Notes: generated by a model not told the origin, from the sequence alone. 64,000 nt of DNA from Hymenobacter duratus (GCF_014698995.1 NZ_JACWZZ010000002.1:310001-374000); one strand, 5' to 3'; positions 44,076 through 53,182 are shown, numbered from the stretch's first letter. Numbers and translations: made by a program.

Positions 44076-45065
44076 ATGAAAAAAGTAGCTGCTGGCGTGA
44101 CCCAGCTTCAGATTCAGCGTTTCGTCAACCTGTATTTTGTGGAAACCGGTACGCCCGGCGAGTGGGTACTGGTGGATACCGGCCTGCCCGGCTCTGAAAA
44201 AGACATCATTGCGGCGGCCGACAAGCTGTTTTATCCCGGCACCCATCCCGAAGCTATTATCCTGACCCACGGCCACATGGACCATTCCGGCTCGGTGCAG
44301 GCACTGGCGGAGCATTGGAAGGTACCGGTATTAGCCCACCCGCTGGAAATGCCTTTCCTGACGGCCCGCGCCGTGTATCCGGCCGCCGACCCTACCGTGG
44401 AAAACGGCGGCACGCTGGCTTTCGTGGCCCGGTTCTTCCCGCCGCAGTCGTTCCAGCTCAGCGACTATGTGCAGGCTTTCCCCACCGATTCGGAGGAAGT
44501 TCCGTTTCTGCCTGGCTGGCGCTGGCTGCACGTGCCAGGTCACGCGCCAGGCCAACTAGCGCTGTTCCGCGAGTCAGACCGCACGCTGTTGGGCGCCGAT
44601 GCATTTGCCACGGCCAACCACGAGTCGGTGCCGGCGCTGCTGCTACAGCTCCCGAAAATCAGCGTGGCCGGCGCGCCCTTCAACTACGACTGGCAGCAGG
44701 TGCGCGAGTCGGTGCAGAAGCTGGCGGCGCTTCGGCCCGAGGCCATTGGCTGCGGCCATGGCCCTGTCATTACGGGCCTGGAGGCCACTGCCGGGCTGCA
44801 GCAGCTAGCCGACCATTTCCCGATGCCAACCAAAGGCCGCTACGTGCAGGAGCCTGCTCGTCTTGATGCCAACGGCGTCGTGTCGGTTCCGCCCGCTCCT
44901 GCCGACCCACTCCGCACCAAACTCGCTATTACTGGCGTGGCGCTGGCGGCCATTGCTGCCGCGGCTTTCTTTGTCAAGAAGCAGAAAACGCATCAGCAGA
45001 ACGACTACCCGAAAAAGCAGGCGGACGGGCCTCGCGTGCCCCGGACCGGTAAGGCTCCGGAGTAG
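44076..45065 (+). CDS. MBL-fold metallo-hydrolase with C-terminal membrane anchor
   Basis: The 329-residue protein has the metallo-beta-lactamase fold: VLVDTGLPG, then ILTHGHMDHSGS (HxHxDH), HVPGHAPGQL and LGADAF, then GCGHGPVITG near the end. These are the zinc ligands. After the domain, a C-terminal hydrophobic helix (LAITGVALAAIAAAAFFVKK) and a basic tail follow, suggesting membrane association. Two ATGs are possible (44046 and 44076); the second gives the usual N-terminus. Substrate unknown. Confidence 0.85.
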   Translation: MKKVAAGVTQLQIQRFVNLYFVETGTPGEWVLVDTGLPGSEKDIIAAADKLFYPGTHPEAIILTHGHMDHSGSVQALAEHWKVPVLAHPLEMPFLTARAVYPAADPTVENGGTLAFVARFFPPQSFQLSDYVQAFPTDSEEVPFLPGWRWLHVPGHAPGQLALFRESDRTLLGADAFATANHESVPALLLQLPKISVAGAPFNYDWQQVRESVQKLAALRPEAIGCGHGPVITGLEATAGLQQLADHFPMPTKGRYVQEPARLDANGVVSVPPAPADPLRTKLAITGVALAAIAAAAFFVKKQKTHQQNDYPKKQADGPRVPRTGKAPE

Positions 45066-45092
45066 AAACTGCCTTGTTGCAACTGTATACTG

Positions 45093-45132
45093 CCGCGCTC
45101 CGCTGAATCACTTCAGTGGAGCGCGGTTTTTT
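45093..45132 (+). terminator. Terminator after MBL hydrolase gene
   Basis: Arms of 15 bp at 45093-45107 and 45112-45126 (CCGCGCTCCGCTGAA; one mismatch) are followed by six Ts. It lies just past the hydrolase stop and touches the end of the opposite gene. Confidence 0.85.
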
Positions 45133-45976
45133 ATTCCTCTTGCTTCGGTTCTGGTTCCGGCGCGTTTTTCTGGCCCGCTCCCTCCTGCTTCACCGCAATG
45201 CTGCCGTTCACGGTAGATACGCGCAGCTGCGGGCCGCCCTTCCCGAACGTAGCCGTGAGGCTATGCGCCTGCAGCAGCTTGCGCACTGCCGGTACCAAGC
45301 TAGCCGTGACGCGGCCGTGGCTGGTGCGGGCCACCAGTATCCCGGCATAGGAGGCCGGCAATTGGCACGTTGCACCACCGTTAGTAGTTTTTACATCGAG
45401 TCCGGGACCAGCCCAGGCAGCCCCGGTGAAGGCAACGTTCAGGCGGCCGTTGGTGGTTTTACCGCGTACGTCACCGCCCACACCCGCCAGCTCCACGCTG
45501 CCGTTGGTGGTTTCGAAGGTGATGGTACCCTGCACATTTTCGAGCCGGATGCTGCCATTGGTGGCCGTCAGTGCCAGGCTGGTTTGCGTGGGCACAAACA
45601 CCTCGTAGCTCACGCCCCAGTCTTCCAACGAGCCATTGGCGCGGGACGCACGCAGCGTGTTGCCAGTGCTGCTGATTTGCACGGCCGCCGCCACTGCCCG
45701 GGCTGCTTCCAGCGTGCCGGACTGGCCTTGCACGCGGGCCCGCACCCGCACCGTGCTGCCGCTCCAGCCCCGCACCACAATACCGCCGTTCAGGCGGGCA
45801 TCAACGGTCAGCGGGGTACCGGCCGCCGGGGCAGGCAGGCTCAGGTCGCGCGTTTCGCAGTAGGTTTTCTGCAGTTGGTTACCCGTACTGGTTTCACACC
45901 GAATCTGAAAAACGGGTGCCTGGGCGGCGCAGGTGGCAGCGCCCCCCATCAACAGTATAAGGAAGAGGTATTTCAT
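45131..45976 (-). CDS. Secreted DUF4097-like beta-repeat protein
   Basis: The 281-residue protein has a signal peptide (MKYLFLILLMGGAATC). The body is made of short repeated strands with alternating G-x-(T/V) and N-G-(S/G) turns: ALTATNGSIRLENVQG, FETTNGSVELAGVGG, GKTTNGRLNVAFTG. This pattern is typical of DUF4097 proteins, a beta-solenoid of unclear function, often with regulatory or adhesin genes. The C-terminus is Pro/Glu-rich. I start at ATG 45976 since it opens the signal peptide; an earlier frame to 46030 overlaps the next gene. Confidence 0.75.
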   Translation of the reverse strand: MKYLFLILLMGGAATCAAQAPVFQIRCETSTGNQLQKTYCETRDLSLPAPAAGTPLTVDARLNGGIVVRGWSGSTVRVRARVQGQSGTLEAARAVAAAVQISSTGNTLRASRANGSLEDWGVSYEVFVPTQTSLALTATNGSIRLENVQGTITFETTNGSVELAGVGGDVRGKTTNGRLNVAFTGAAWAGPGLDVKTTNGGATCQLPASYAGILVARTSHGRVTASLVPAVRKLLQAHSLTATFGKGGPQLRVSTVNGSIAVKQEGAGQKNAPEPEPKQEE

Positions 45977-46029
45977 GTTGAGAGAGCCGAAGAAGATACT
46001 GGAAGACGAAACTCGCCACGCGGCCGACA

Positions 46030-46938
46030 CTACTGCAGGCTGGCCGCAACTCCCGTGAGGTAGGCCGCAACGATGGTAGCGGCCAGCCGCGCCGTCTGGT
46101 TATCCCGGTCGAAAATCGGGTTGAACTCCACTACCTCAAACAGCCGCACCTCCGGCTTCTGCCCGGCCAAGAATGCGGCTTCCGTGGCCTGGCGCGGCGT
46201 GAAACCGTCGGCGCTGGGCGCCGACACAGCGGGTGCAAACGCCTCGGCGCAGCCATCCACATCGAAGCTCACAAAGGCCGGGCTGGTAGCGGCCCGTGAA
46301 AGAGCCCGGCTCATGTAGAGCGGCATGCCTTCGGCCTGCACATGGGCCAGCGGCACAATGTGGGCCTGCTGCTGGTGCAGAAACTCGATATCCTCGAACG
46401 TGTTCAGATTGGAATGCAGCCCTATTTCGGTGAAGCGCGAACCGTCCAGGAACCCCTCGCGCAGCAGCTTGCCGAACGGGGTACCGCTGCTGATCAGGCC
46501 CGGCTTATCCTTCACATCAGCGTGAGCATCCAGGTTGATACCACTTACCGGCTGGCTTCCGGCCGCATCAAACAGGCCACGGACGGTGCTGTAGCTGCCA
46601 TCGTGGGAGCCGCCCAGCACCACCACGCGCGGATAGCGGCGCAATAGGTCGGCCATCTGCTCCCGGATGTGGGCATGATTGGTCGCATGGTCAGGGTGGC
46701 TTAACTGCAGGTCGCCGGCGTCAGCAATCCGGAGGCCGTCGAGGCGAACGTTGTGCTCCAGATTGTAGGTTTTGTGGTAGCGGCCCAGCTCCCGGCGCAT
46801 AGCGGCCGGGGCACCGGCGGCGCCGGGCCGTCCTCCTTCCAGCACCGTCCCGAAATCCAGGGGCAGGCCCACGAGGCATACCTCGGCTTCGGGCAGCTCG
46901 GCGGCGGGCCGAATCAGTTCACGCAGAAATGTTGGCAT
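46030..46938 (-). CDS. hutG: Formimidoylglutamase (arginase/agmatinase family)
   Basis: The 302-residue protein is in the ureohydrolase family. Metal-binding motifs are visible: VVLGGSHDGSYST, INLDAHADVKD and FVSFDVDGCAEAFAPAVSAP. Within the family, the spacing and N-terminus (CLVGLPLDFGT) suit formimidoylglutamase, which releases formamide from formimidoylglutamate in histidine breakdown. The presence of hutU 4 kb away supports this over arginase or agmatinase. I start at ATG 46938; a longer form to 46956 also exists. Confidence 0.78.
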   Translation of the reverse strand: MPTFLRELIRPAAELPEAEVCLVGLPLDFGTVLEGGRPGAAGAPAAMRRELGRYHKTYNLEHNVRLDGLRIADAGDLQLSHPDHATNHAHIREQMADLLRRYPRVVVLGGSHDGSYSTVRGLFDAAGSQPVSGINLDAHADVKDKPGLISSGTPFGKLLREGFLDGSRFTEIGLHSNLNTFEDIEFLHQQQAHIVPLAHVQAEGMPLYMSRALSRAATSPAFVSFDVDGCAEAFAPAVSAPSADGFTPRQATEAAFLAGQKPEVRLFEVVEFNPIFDRDNQTARLAATIVAAYLTGVAASLQ

Positions 46939-47100
46939 GCGCCAAATGTAGTACACAACCGAACAGGACGCATACAGCCCGACCGATCAGCAATAGCATG
47001 GCAGACAACGGCTTTTGCGCAATCCAACTCCCGCTCCGGCTCAAGCGTATTGCAGAAAACATCATCGGTATGGCCTGACAGGCGCCTTTCTCTCTCGCTC

Positions 47101-47517
47101 ATGGCCTCTTCTTCCAGCCCACGGATTCTGTTCGATACCGCTTCGCTCACGATCCGCTACGACTACCACAATGATTGGCTGCACGCCCAGTGGCAGGGCC
47201 ACCAAGATGATGCATCGGTACGCAGCGGCTGCGCCCAGCTATTGGCACTAGTGCGGCAGACTGGTAGCACACGTATCTTCAACGACAGTAGCGAAGCCTT
47301 CGGCGAGTGGTACCAGGCCGCCGAATGGATAGGTCAGGAATTTATGGTGCAGCTGCACGAGGCCGGGGTGCGGGCCGTAGCCTGGGTAAATGCCATGGAC
47401 TGGCCTACGCGCAGCTGTGTGGCTTCCACTCTCCAGCACATGAACCACCCGCTGGCTACCACGTTCGAGTTCGATGAGAAGGAGGCCGCAAAAGCCTGGC
47501 TGGCCACCATCCACTGA
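47101..47517 (+). CDS. Hypothetical protein, STAS/SEC14-like fold likely
   Basis: The 138-residue protein has strand/helix alternation (LTIRYDYHNDWLHAQWQG, RIFNDSSEAFGEWYQAAEWI, VRAVAWVNAMDW, TTFEFDEKEAAKAWLATI). It ends DEKEAAKAWL, which parallels the ending DELAAQEWL of the protein at 31782-32183. Both look like a lineage-specific, STAS/SpoIIAA-like family. It is upstream of a small secreted hypothetical gene; no functional link visible. Confidence 0.7.
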   Translation: MASSSSPRILFDTASLTIRYDYHNDWLHAQWQGHQDDASVRSGCAQLLALVRQTGSTRIFNDSSEAFGEWYQAAEWIGQEFMVQLHEAGVRAVAWVNAMDWPTRSCVASTLQHMNHPLATTFEFDEKEAAKAWLATIH

Positions 47518-47558
47518 GTGCTACCCCGATCTAAGCGGGCGGTGCGCTATCTTCCGGC

Positions 47559-48002
47559 ATGATTCGTCGTTTTCTACTCCTGCTGCTGGCCGGCCTGTTG
47601 TGTAGCGCCCCGGCCGCCCTAGCCCAGCGCAAAACCGCCCCGGTACCCAAGCTGGCACCTTCCTTCTTCAGCACCTACTCCTACCTCACCTATTCCATCC
47701 TCGACAAGGCCACCAGCCCGACGCCGATGGCGGCCAAAGGAGTGGGCGGCACCCTCACGCTGCGCCCCGATGGCACTTTTCAGAAGGCCCTGACACTGGC
47801 CGGCAACGGCGGCACCATGCGCTTCGACCAAAGCGGCCGCTTTGCCTTCACCGCCGACCGGATTACGTTCAGCTACACCGACAAAAAAGGCCAGCCCCGC
47901 ACCGATGAGGGCACATTTCGGCTGGCCAATGGCCTGCTCACGCTCACCATGCAGGGCTACCCCGCCGGCAACCAGAGCATCTACACGCTGCGGGTAGAAT
48001 AG
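47559..48002 (+). CDS. Hypothetical secreted protein, lipocalin-like strands
   Basis: The 147-residue protein has a signal peptide ending AALAQ. The mature part is strand-rich (GTLTLRPDGTFQKALTL, GRFAFTADRITFSYTDKKG, GTFRLANGLLTLTMQG) with the W-free pattern of small lipocalin-like or META-like domains. I cannot assign a family. It lies 41 bp downstream of the preceding gene. Confidence 0.65.
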   Translation: MIRRFLLLLLAGLLCSAPAALAQRKTAPVPKLAPSFFSTYSYLTYSILDKATSPTPMAAKGVGGTLTLRPDGTFQKALTLAGNGGTMRFDQSGRFAFTADRITFSYTDKKGQPRTDEGTFRLANGLLTLTMQGYPAGNQSIYTLRVE

Positions 48003-48012
48003 CGGGCCAGCG

Positions 48013-48043
48013 TTGCGCCCGGCCGGGCTTTCTGCTAACTTGC
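48013..48043 (+). promoter_or_regulatory. Candidate Bacteroidota promoter upstream of yebC
   Basis: TTG at 48013-48015 is followed, 20 bp later, by TAACTTGC (48036-48043), near to the TAnnTTTG -7 box. It lies about 65 bp before the yebC start. Moderate to weak evidence. Confidence 0.4.
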
Positions 48044-48107
48044 AGCCCATTCCGGGCGCAGGCCCGCTTTTCCTCTTTACCCACTCACCTACTTACCTAC
48101 TCTATAG

Positions 48108-48842
48108 ATGGGACGCGCGTTTGAATTCCGCAAAGGCCGCAAAATGAAGCGCTGGGACCGGATGTCCAAGGACTTTACCCGTATCGGCCGGGAGATTGTA
48201 ATGGCGGTGAAGGAATCGGGCCCCAACCCCGATACGAACTCCCGCCTGCGCACCGCCATGCAGAACGCTAAGGGCGTGAACATGCCCAAAGACCGGGTGG
48301 AAGCCGCCATCAAGCGCGCCAGCAGCAAGGAAGAGAAGGATTATGCCGAGGTGGTGTATGAAGGCTACGCGCCGCACGGCGTGGCTGTAGTCATCGAAAC
48401 CGCCACCGACAACCCGACCCGCACCGTAGCCAACGTGCGCATGTATTTCAACCGCGGCAACGGCGCCCTGGGCACGGCCGGCTCCTCCGATTACACCTTC
48501 ACCCGCAAGGGCGTATTCAAGCTGGCCGCCGAAGGTCTCGACCTGGATGAGCTGGAGCTGGAGCTGATTGACGCTGGTGCCGAAGACGTGTACGCCGACC
48601 AGGAAGAAGACGAGCACGGCGCCGTGAAAGACTACATCGTGGTGGAAACTGCCTTCACCGACTTCGGCCAGATGCAGAAGGCGCTGGAGGAAAAAGGCCT
48701 GAACGTGGTTTCGGCGCAGCTGCAGCGTGTGCCCAACACCACCGTGCATCTCGAAGGCGAGCAACTGGAGGAAGTGATGAACCTCATCGAGAAATTCGAG
48801 GACGACGATGACGTGCAGGCCGTGTACCACACGCTGGGCTAA
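48108..48842 (+). CDS. yebC: YebC/PmpR family DNA-binding regulator or translation factor
   Basis: The 244-residue protein matches the YebC/TACO1 family from the first residues: MGRAFEFRKGRKMKRWDRMS, then AMQNAKGVNMPKDRVEAAIKR, VIETATDNPTRTVANVR. The three-domain order is kept, with length as usual. Members affect transcription of target genes or ribosome passage at polyproline stretches. It is followed by a terminator. Confidence 0.95.
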   Translation: MGRAFEFRKGRKMKRWDRMSKDFTRIGREIVMAVKESGPNPDTNSRLRTAMQNAKGVNMPKDRVEAAIKRASSKEEKDYAEVVYEGYAPHGVAVVIETATDNPTRTVANVRMYFNRGNGALGTAGSSDYTFTRKGVFKLAAEGLDLDELELELIDAGAEDVYADQEEDEHGAVKDYIVVETAFTDFGQMQKALEEKGLNVVSAQLQRVPNTTVHLEGEQLEEVMNLIEKFEDDDDVQAVYHTLG

Positions 48843-48901
48843 ATCACGGATTTAACCGGATTTTCCGGATTGGTCGGATTTCGTAGTCGATTCAATCAGG
48901 C

Positions 48902-48934
48902 AAGCGGGCCGCTCCATTGGGGTGGCCCGCTTTT
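48902..48934 (+). terminator. Terminator after yebC
   Basis: Arms AAGCGGGCC (48902-48910) and GGCCCGCTT (48924-48932) are followed by TTCG. It is about 60 bp past the yebC stop. Confidence 0.7.
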
Positions 48935-48993
48935 CGTTTGGTGGTGGCCGCGAAGTTGGGTAGGTTTAGTTTTCCACCTTCACGCCTGCTTAC

Positions 48994-50061
48994 GTGCTCC
49001 ATCGACTTCTCGCACTCGCCACGCTTAGCCTAGGCCTGCTGGCTTCCTGTTCCGGCCCCGCTCCCACCGAAATCAGCGCCCCGGAGACGCCCAGCCTCAG
49101 CAGCTACTTCCCCGCCCCCGATACCACCCAGCTGCAGACCGGCGGCGTGCAGCTGGTGGCCATCAACACGCCCAAAGGCACGTTCAACGTCTGGACCAAG
49201 CGCATCGGCAGCAACCAGCGCCTGAAGCTGCTGCTGCTCAACGGCGGGCCAGGGGCCACGCACGAGTACTTCGAGTGCATGGAAAGCTTCCTGCCCCGTG
49301 AGGGCGTGGAAATCATCTACTACGACCAGCTCGGCTGCGGCAACTCCAACAACCCCAAAGACACCGCCATGTGGAGCCTGCCGCGCTACGTGGAGGAAGT
49401 GGAGCAGGTGCGCCAGGCCCTGCGCCTCGACAGCAGCAACTTCGTGCTGCTGGGCCACAGCTGGGGCGGCATCCTCGCGGCCGAGTACGCCCTCAGGTAT
49501 CAGCAGCACCTCAAGGGCCTCGTCATCAGCAATATGATGATGAGCGTGCCCGACTACGGGAAGTACGCGGAGGAGGTGCTGGCCCCGCAGTTCAAGCCCG
49601 AGGTGTTGAAGGAAATCCGGGCCATTGAGGCGCGCAAGGACTTCCAGAACCCACGCTACATGGAGCTGCTGCTGCCCAACTTCTACGCCAAGCACATCCT
49701 GCGCCGCCCGCCCGCCGAGTGGCCCGAGCCGGTAAACCGCTCCTTCGCCAAAATGAACCAGTCGCTCTACGTGACCATGCAGGGGCCCAGCGAGTTTGGC
49801 GTGTCGGGCAAGCTGCTGAACTGGAACCGCGTGCCCGACCTGCCCAGGCTGCGCGTGCCCGTGCTTAGCATCGGCGGCAAGTACGATACCATGGACCCCG
49901 AGCACATGCGCATGGTAGCCCAAAAGGTGCAGCACGGCACCGCCCTCATCTGCCCCAACGGCTCCCACATGAGCTTCTACGACGACCAGCCCATCTACAT
50001 GCGCGGCCTGATTACCTGGCTAAAAGGCGTGGACCGGGGCGAGAAGGCGGTGAAGCTGTAG
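48994..50061 (+). CDS. Proline-iminopeptidase-like alpha/beta hydrolase, lipoprotein
   Basis: The 355-residue protein has a lipoprotein signal ending LLASC (lipobox). The hydrolase core shows LLNGGPGATHEYFE (oxyanion region typical of the prolyl iminopeptidase group) and VLLGHSWGGILAAEY with the nucleophilic Ser; the catalytic His is in CPNGSHMSFYDD. It resembles secreted prolyl aminopeptidases that trim N-terminal proline. The start is GTG at 48994, since no in-frame ATG gives this signal peptide. It sits 60 bp after the yebC terminator. Confidence 0.88.
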   Translation: MLHRLLALATLSLGLLASCSGPAPTEISAPETPSLSSYFPAPDTTQLQTGGVQLVAINTPKGTFNVWTKRIGSNQRLKLLLLNGGPGATHEYFECMESFLPREGVEIIYYDQLGCGNSNNPKDTAMWSLPRYVEEVEQVRQALRLDSSNFVLLGHSWGGILAAEYALRYQQHLKGLVISNMMMSVPDYGKYAEEVLAPQFKPEVLKEIRAIEARKDFQNPRYMELLLPNFYAKHILRRPPAEWPEPVNRSFAKMNQSLYVTMQGPSEFGVSGKLLNWNRVPDLPRLRVPVLSIGGKYDTMDPEHMRMVAQKVQHGTALICPNGSHMSFYDDQPIYMRGLITWLKGVDRGEKAVKL

Positions 50062-50110
50062 CGCCCACAAGACGTGTCATCTTGTGCTTGCGCAAGGTCG
50101 GGTTGAGGAT

Positions 50111-50752
50111 TTACAGGAGTTCTATACTTGTGATTTCCCGCATTTTGCTGAAGCGTTTTTCCTGAGGCTGGTATATATCAATTTCCTGCCAGCTAATGCG
50201 CACCTGCCGACCTTGCAGCGTATTTAGCTTTGTTAGAATTTCTTCGGCCTCTGGAAAGCGAGTTAGCCACAGGAACTCGGCATTGTCACCTTTTGCAATC
50301 TGTACTTGCAGCCGCGCCAGTCCCGTACCCTGCAATGGGCCCAATTTACCTACCGACTTCCCAGTAGTGGCGGCAGTGGATTCAGGTGCAGGCGCCACCA
50401 TTTGTGATAATGCCATAAAAGCTGGGCAATCCTGCATTAACTGAGCCCCTACCTCAGTACCAATCTGATTCATAATCTCAGCATTGCCAAAAGCATCTGC
50501 ACCATATAGCCGCTTAATTGTCATTACTTCTTTGCCCGCTACCGGCCCGAAGCTCTGCGTTAGAATTTTTAGGTATTGAGCTTTCGTGAGGGATTCCGTT
50601 TTCTGCTCAGAAGCAGCTTTTTCAAGAGCCGGGCATATGGCCGCTGCCATTTTCACATTCAATTCCTGCTTGGTTTGCTGCGCATAACCCTGAATAGTAT
50701 TCAAACAAATCATCCACAAAAGCAGAAATACGGTCTGTAAACGAGTAAGCAT
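50111..50752 (-). CDS. Hypothetical secreted protein
   Basis: The 213-residue protein begins with a hydrophobic leader (MLTRLQTVFLLLWMICL, ending GYAQQ) and a helical region up to about residue 125 (KAQYLKILTQSFGP, MNQIGTEVGAQLMQDC). A beta-rich end follows (LARLQVQIAKGDNAEFLWL, RQVRISWQEIDIYQP). No named family is recognised. GC content is lower than the surroundings, which could mean later acquisition. It converges with the preceding gene. Confidence 0.6.
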   Translation of the reverse strand: MLTRLQTVFLLLWMICLNTIQGYAQQTKQELNVKMAAAICPALEKAASEQKTESLTKAQYLKILTQSFGPVAGKEVMTIKRLYGADAFGNAEIMNQIGTEVGAQLMQDCPAFMALSQMVAPAPESTAATTGKSVGKLGPLQGTGLARLQVQIAKGDNAEFLWLTRFPEAEEILTKLNTLQGRQVRISWQEIDIYQPQEKRFSKMREITSIELL

Positions 50753-50830
50753 AGCAACGTCAAACAAATGAAGAGTGTGAGAAAGTGTCAAAGCTAAGCG
50801 TAATCTTGCTTCAAATTTCTGTTACCCCCA

Positions 50831-51181
50831 ATGACTTACCGCCCCCTGTTCCTGCTCGACGCCGACACGGCCAGCATCTTCGAAATAAAGCGGCTGGATG
50901 TGCGGAGCGACAACCCCGGCGACGTGTACTTCTGGCTGTATTTCGACCGCGCCAGCCGCCAACTCCGCCACCTCACCTTCGTTTCGATGAATGCGGAGGG
51001 CGACGAGCAGCAGCGCGAATTCACGCAGGGCCAGCTGCGGTTTACGGCCTCAGAAGGCACCTATACGCCCACGGACCCCGGCCCGGCGCTGGCCCTGCAA
51101 CCGGTGGTGCCGCCCACGCTGCCGGTTGAGCTGGAAGCAGCCTTGTTTGCGCTTTTCCGGGAAACCCAGCCCGCGGAGTAA
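50831..51181 (+). CDS. Hypothetical small cytoplasmic protein
   Basis: The 116-residue product (MTYRPLFLLDADTASIFEIKRL...) is acidic and strand-rich, with VYFWLYFDRASRQLRHLTF in the middle. It carries neither a signal peptide nor a membrane helix. I recognise no family. It is followed by a terminator, and then by the pseudouridine synthase gene. Confidence 0.55.
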   Translation: MTYRPLFLLDADTASIFEIKRLDVRSDNPGDVYFWLYFDRASRQLRHLTFVSMNAEGDEQQREFTQGQLRFTASEGTYTPTDPGPALALQPVVPPTLPVELEAALFALFRETQPAE

Positions 51182-51210
51182 GGCCGCCGCCGCGCTATAC
51201 CGTATCTTTG

Positions 51211-51250
51211 CAGGCTGCCGACCCTCCAGGGGGCCGGCAGCCTGTTTTTT
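51211..51250 (+). terminator. Terminator between small hypothetical and rluF-type gene
   Basis: CAGGCTGCC (51211-51219) pairs with GGCAGCCTG (51236-51244) and a T6 run follows. A perfect TATCTTTG (51203-51210, Bacteroidota -7 type) ends just before it; without a -33 box I do not call a promoter there. Confidence 0.8.
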
Positions 51251-51304
51251 ACCCGCCTGCCCAAGTGCCTCAGCACCAAGCGCCAGGCCCTAAGCACGAC
51301 CTCC

Positions 51305-52441
51305 ATGGCTACCCGTCTCAATAAATACATCAGTGAAAGCGGCGTGTGCTCCCGGCGCGAAGCCGACCGCCATATCGAGCAGGGCAACGTGCTGGTGAAC
51401 GGCAAGCGCGCCCACGTCGGCGACCAGGTGACGACCAAAGACCGGGTAGTGGTAAACGGCATCGTCATTGAGCCGCGGGCCGAAGAAGATGCCGTTTATA
51501 TTGCCTACAACAAGCCGCCGGGCGTCGTCACCACCACCGATACCAGCGTTAAGGACAACATCATCCGGTCCATCAAGCACTCGGTGCGCATCTTCCCGAT
51601 TGGCCGCCTCGATAAGGAGTCGCAGGGCCTGATTCTGCTGACCAGCAACGGCGATATCGTCAACAAGATTCTGCGCGCCGGCAATCAGCACGAGAAGGAG
51701 TACGTGGTGATGGTAGACAAGCCCATCAACGACCAGTTCATCGAAGCCATGTCGGGTGGCGTGCCGATTCTGGGCGTGATGACCCAGCGCTGCAAAGTCA
51801 CGAAGGAAACGCCTTACATCTTCCGCATCACGCTTATTCAGGGCATGAACCGCCAGATCCGGCGCATGTGCGAGCATTTCGGCTACGAAGTGGTGCAGCT
51901 GGAGCGCATCCGCGTGATGAACATCAACGTGAAGGGCCTCGGCCCCGGCGAGTGGCGCGAGCTGACAGAGAAGGAGCTGAAGGTGCTGTTTGAGATGATT
52001 GAGCACTCCAGCGGTACCGACGACGGCTCCGTGCCTCGCCGCCGCAAAACCGTTTCTACTGCCACGCAGTGGGCCGACCGCCCCTCACACAAAACCGCCC
52101 GCCCCGCCACCAGCCGCCCCGACATTGTGCGCCCGGCCTCCGGCGAAACCGCCGGCGACGGGCCGCGCAAACCCAAAGCCAAACCCACTGGCGCCTGGGT
52201 CGAGAAGCCCAGCGCCAGCGGCCGCAAGCCGGTTACGCCCAAAGGCCTGGCAACGGCCGGCCGCGCGGCTGGCTCTGGCCGCCCAACGGGCATAGCAGGC
52301 ACCCGCCCCGGCAAATTGGCTGGCAAACCCGGACCAGGAAAGCCCGTCCGCTCCGGCACTCGCGGCGCCAGCGCCTCTCCGAAAGGCAAAGCCAGCACCC
52401 GCGGCACCCGCGGCAGTGCCCGGCCCGGCAAACGCTCCTAA
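51305..52441 (+). CDS. rluF: RluF/RsuA-type rRNA pseudouridine synthase with long basic tail
   Basis: The 378-residue protein begins with an S4 RNA-binding domain ([24 protein letters not shown], about residues 1-60). The catalytic domain has [17 protein letters not shown], with Asp103 as nucleophile, and [18 protein letters not shown]. This fits 23S rRNA pseudouridine-2604-type synthases. From about residue 237 on there is an unusual tail of 140 residues, rich in Lys, Arg, Pro, Ala, Gly, Thr and Ser, which could bind RNA or be disordered. Gene symbol is for the family; the modified position is inferred. Confidence 0.88.
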   Translation: MATRLNKYISESGVCSRREADRHIEQGNVLVNGKRAHVGDQVTTKDRVVVNGIVIEPRAEEDAVYIAYNKPPGVVTTTDTSVKDNIIRSIKHSVRIFPIGRLDKESQGLILLTSNGDIVNKILRAGNQHEKEYVVMVDKPINDQFIEAMSGGVPILGVMTQRCKVTKETPYIFRITLIQGMNRQIRRMCEHFGYEVVQLERIRVMNINVKGLGPGEWRELTEKELKVLFEMIEHSSGTDDGSVPRRRKTVSTATQWADRPSHKTARPATSRPDIVRPASGETAGDGPRKPKAKPTGAWVEKPSASGRKPVTPKGLATAGRAAGSGRPTGIAGTRPGKLAGKPGPGKPVRSGTRGASASPKGKASTRGTRGSARPGKRS

Positions 52442-52765
52442 CCACCACGAGCCGCTTCACATGAAGCGGCTCGTTTTGTTTTGCACTCTGTATAGCCGTA
52501 AAATCATCCGGGTTAAAAGTCAGATTTCACGGCTTCAGAAAGTTCACTCCACGCAGCTCAAAAACCCTGAAAACCGCCTTCACACCCCAATTAAGTGCAT
52601 CACACTGCAGGAACAGAAGCAAAAACGGCGGCTTTTGCTCCGATTCCAAAAGTCTGATTGGTGCTGAAGTTTGGATACGATTTATGCCGGCTTGCCTGCT
52701 ATGTTTGGTTTGTCGACCGGGGAAGTCCTGGCGTTTTTCTCTCACCCCAAACTACCTGTTGCTGT
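52442..52765. other. Gene-free region after rluF-type gene
   Basis: These 324 bp hold the terminator at 52447-52482. The rest (52500-52740) is AT-richer and without recognisable signal; an in-frame extension of the downstream gene exists but has no support. Confidence 0.5.
52447..52482 (+). terminator. Terminator after rluF-type gene
   Basis: Perfect 13-bp arms ACGAGCCGCTTCA (52447-52459) and complement (52462-52474) are followed by TTTGTTTT. Confidence 0.85.
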
Positions 52766-53182
52766 ATGAACTCCAAGCCCTCTAACGCCTTCGTTGCGGC
52801 CTCGTGGCTGGCGCTGCTGGCCGGTATGTCTGCCTTCGTCATTGGCCTCTGGAATGCCCAGATGCTGCTCAATGAGAAAGGCTACTACTTTACGGTGCTC
52901 ATGTACGGACTCTTTTCGGCCATTTCGCTCCAGAAATCAGTCCGCGACCAGCTGGAAGGCATTCCCGTCACGAGCATCTACTACGGCCTGAGCTGGTTTT
53001 CCACCATCCTCGCAATAGGGTTACTAACTGTTGGCTTGTGGAACGCGACGCTCCTGCTGAGCGAAAAAGGCTTCTATGCCATGTCATTTATGCTGGCCCT
53101 ATTCGGAGCTATTGCGGTGCAGAAAAATACCCGTGATACACGCGGCGTAGCCAATAACACGCCGGAAACCCCGGTTTCGTAG
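52766..53182 (+). CDS. YiaA/YiaB-family inner-membrane protein
   Basis: The 138-residue protein has four membrane helices in two repeated halves: [29 protein letters not shown], then [29 protein letters not shown]. The internal duplication and the GLWNA-x-x-LL-x-EKG motif identify the YiaA/YiaB family. Function is not known. Start ATG 52766 is preferred to an upstream in-frame start that would add an unrelated leader. Confidence 0.9.
   Translation: MNSKPSNAFVAASWLALLAGMSAFVIGLWNAQMLLNEKGYYFTVLMYGLFSAISLQKSVRDQLEGIPVTSIYYGLSWFSTILAIGLLTVGLWNATLLLSEKGFYAMSFMLALFGAIAVQKNTRDTRGVANNTPETPVS

Noticed and set aside
51203-51210. TATCTTTG as promoter of the rluF-type gene
   Set aside because: No -33 TTG at the right spacing and a terminator follows immediately.
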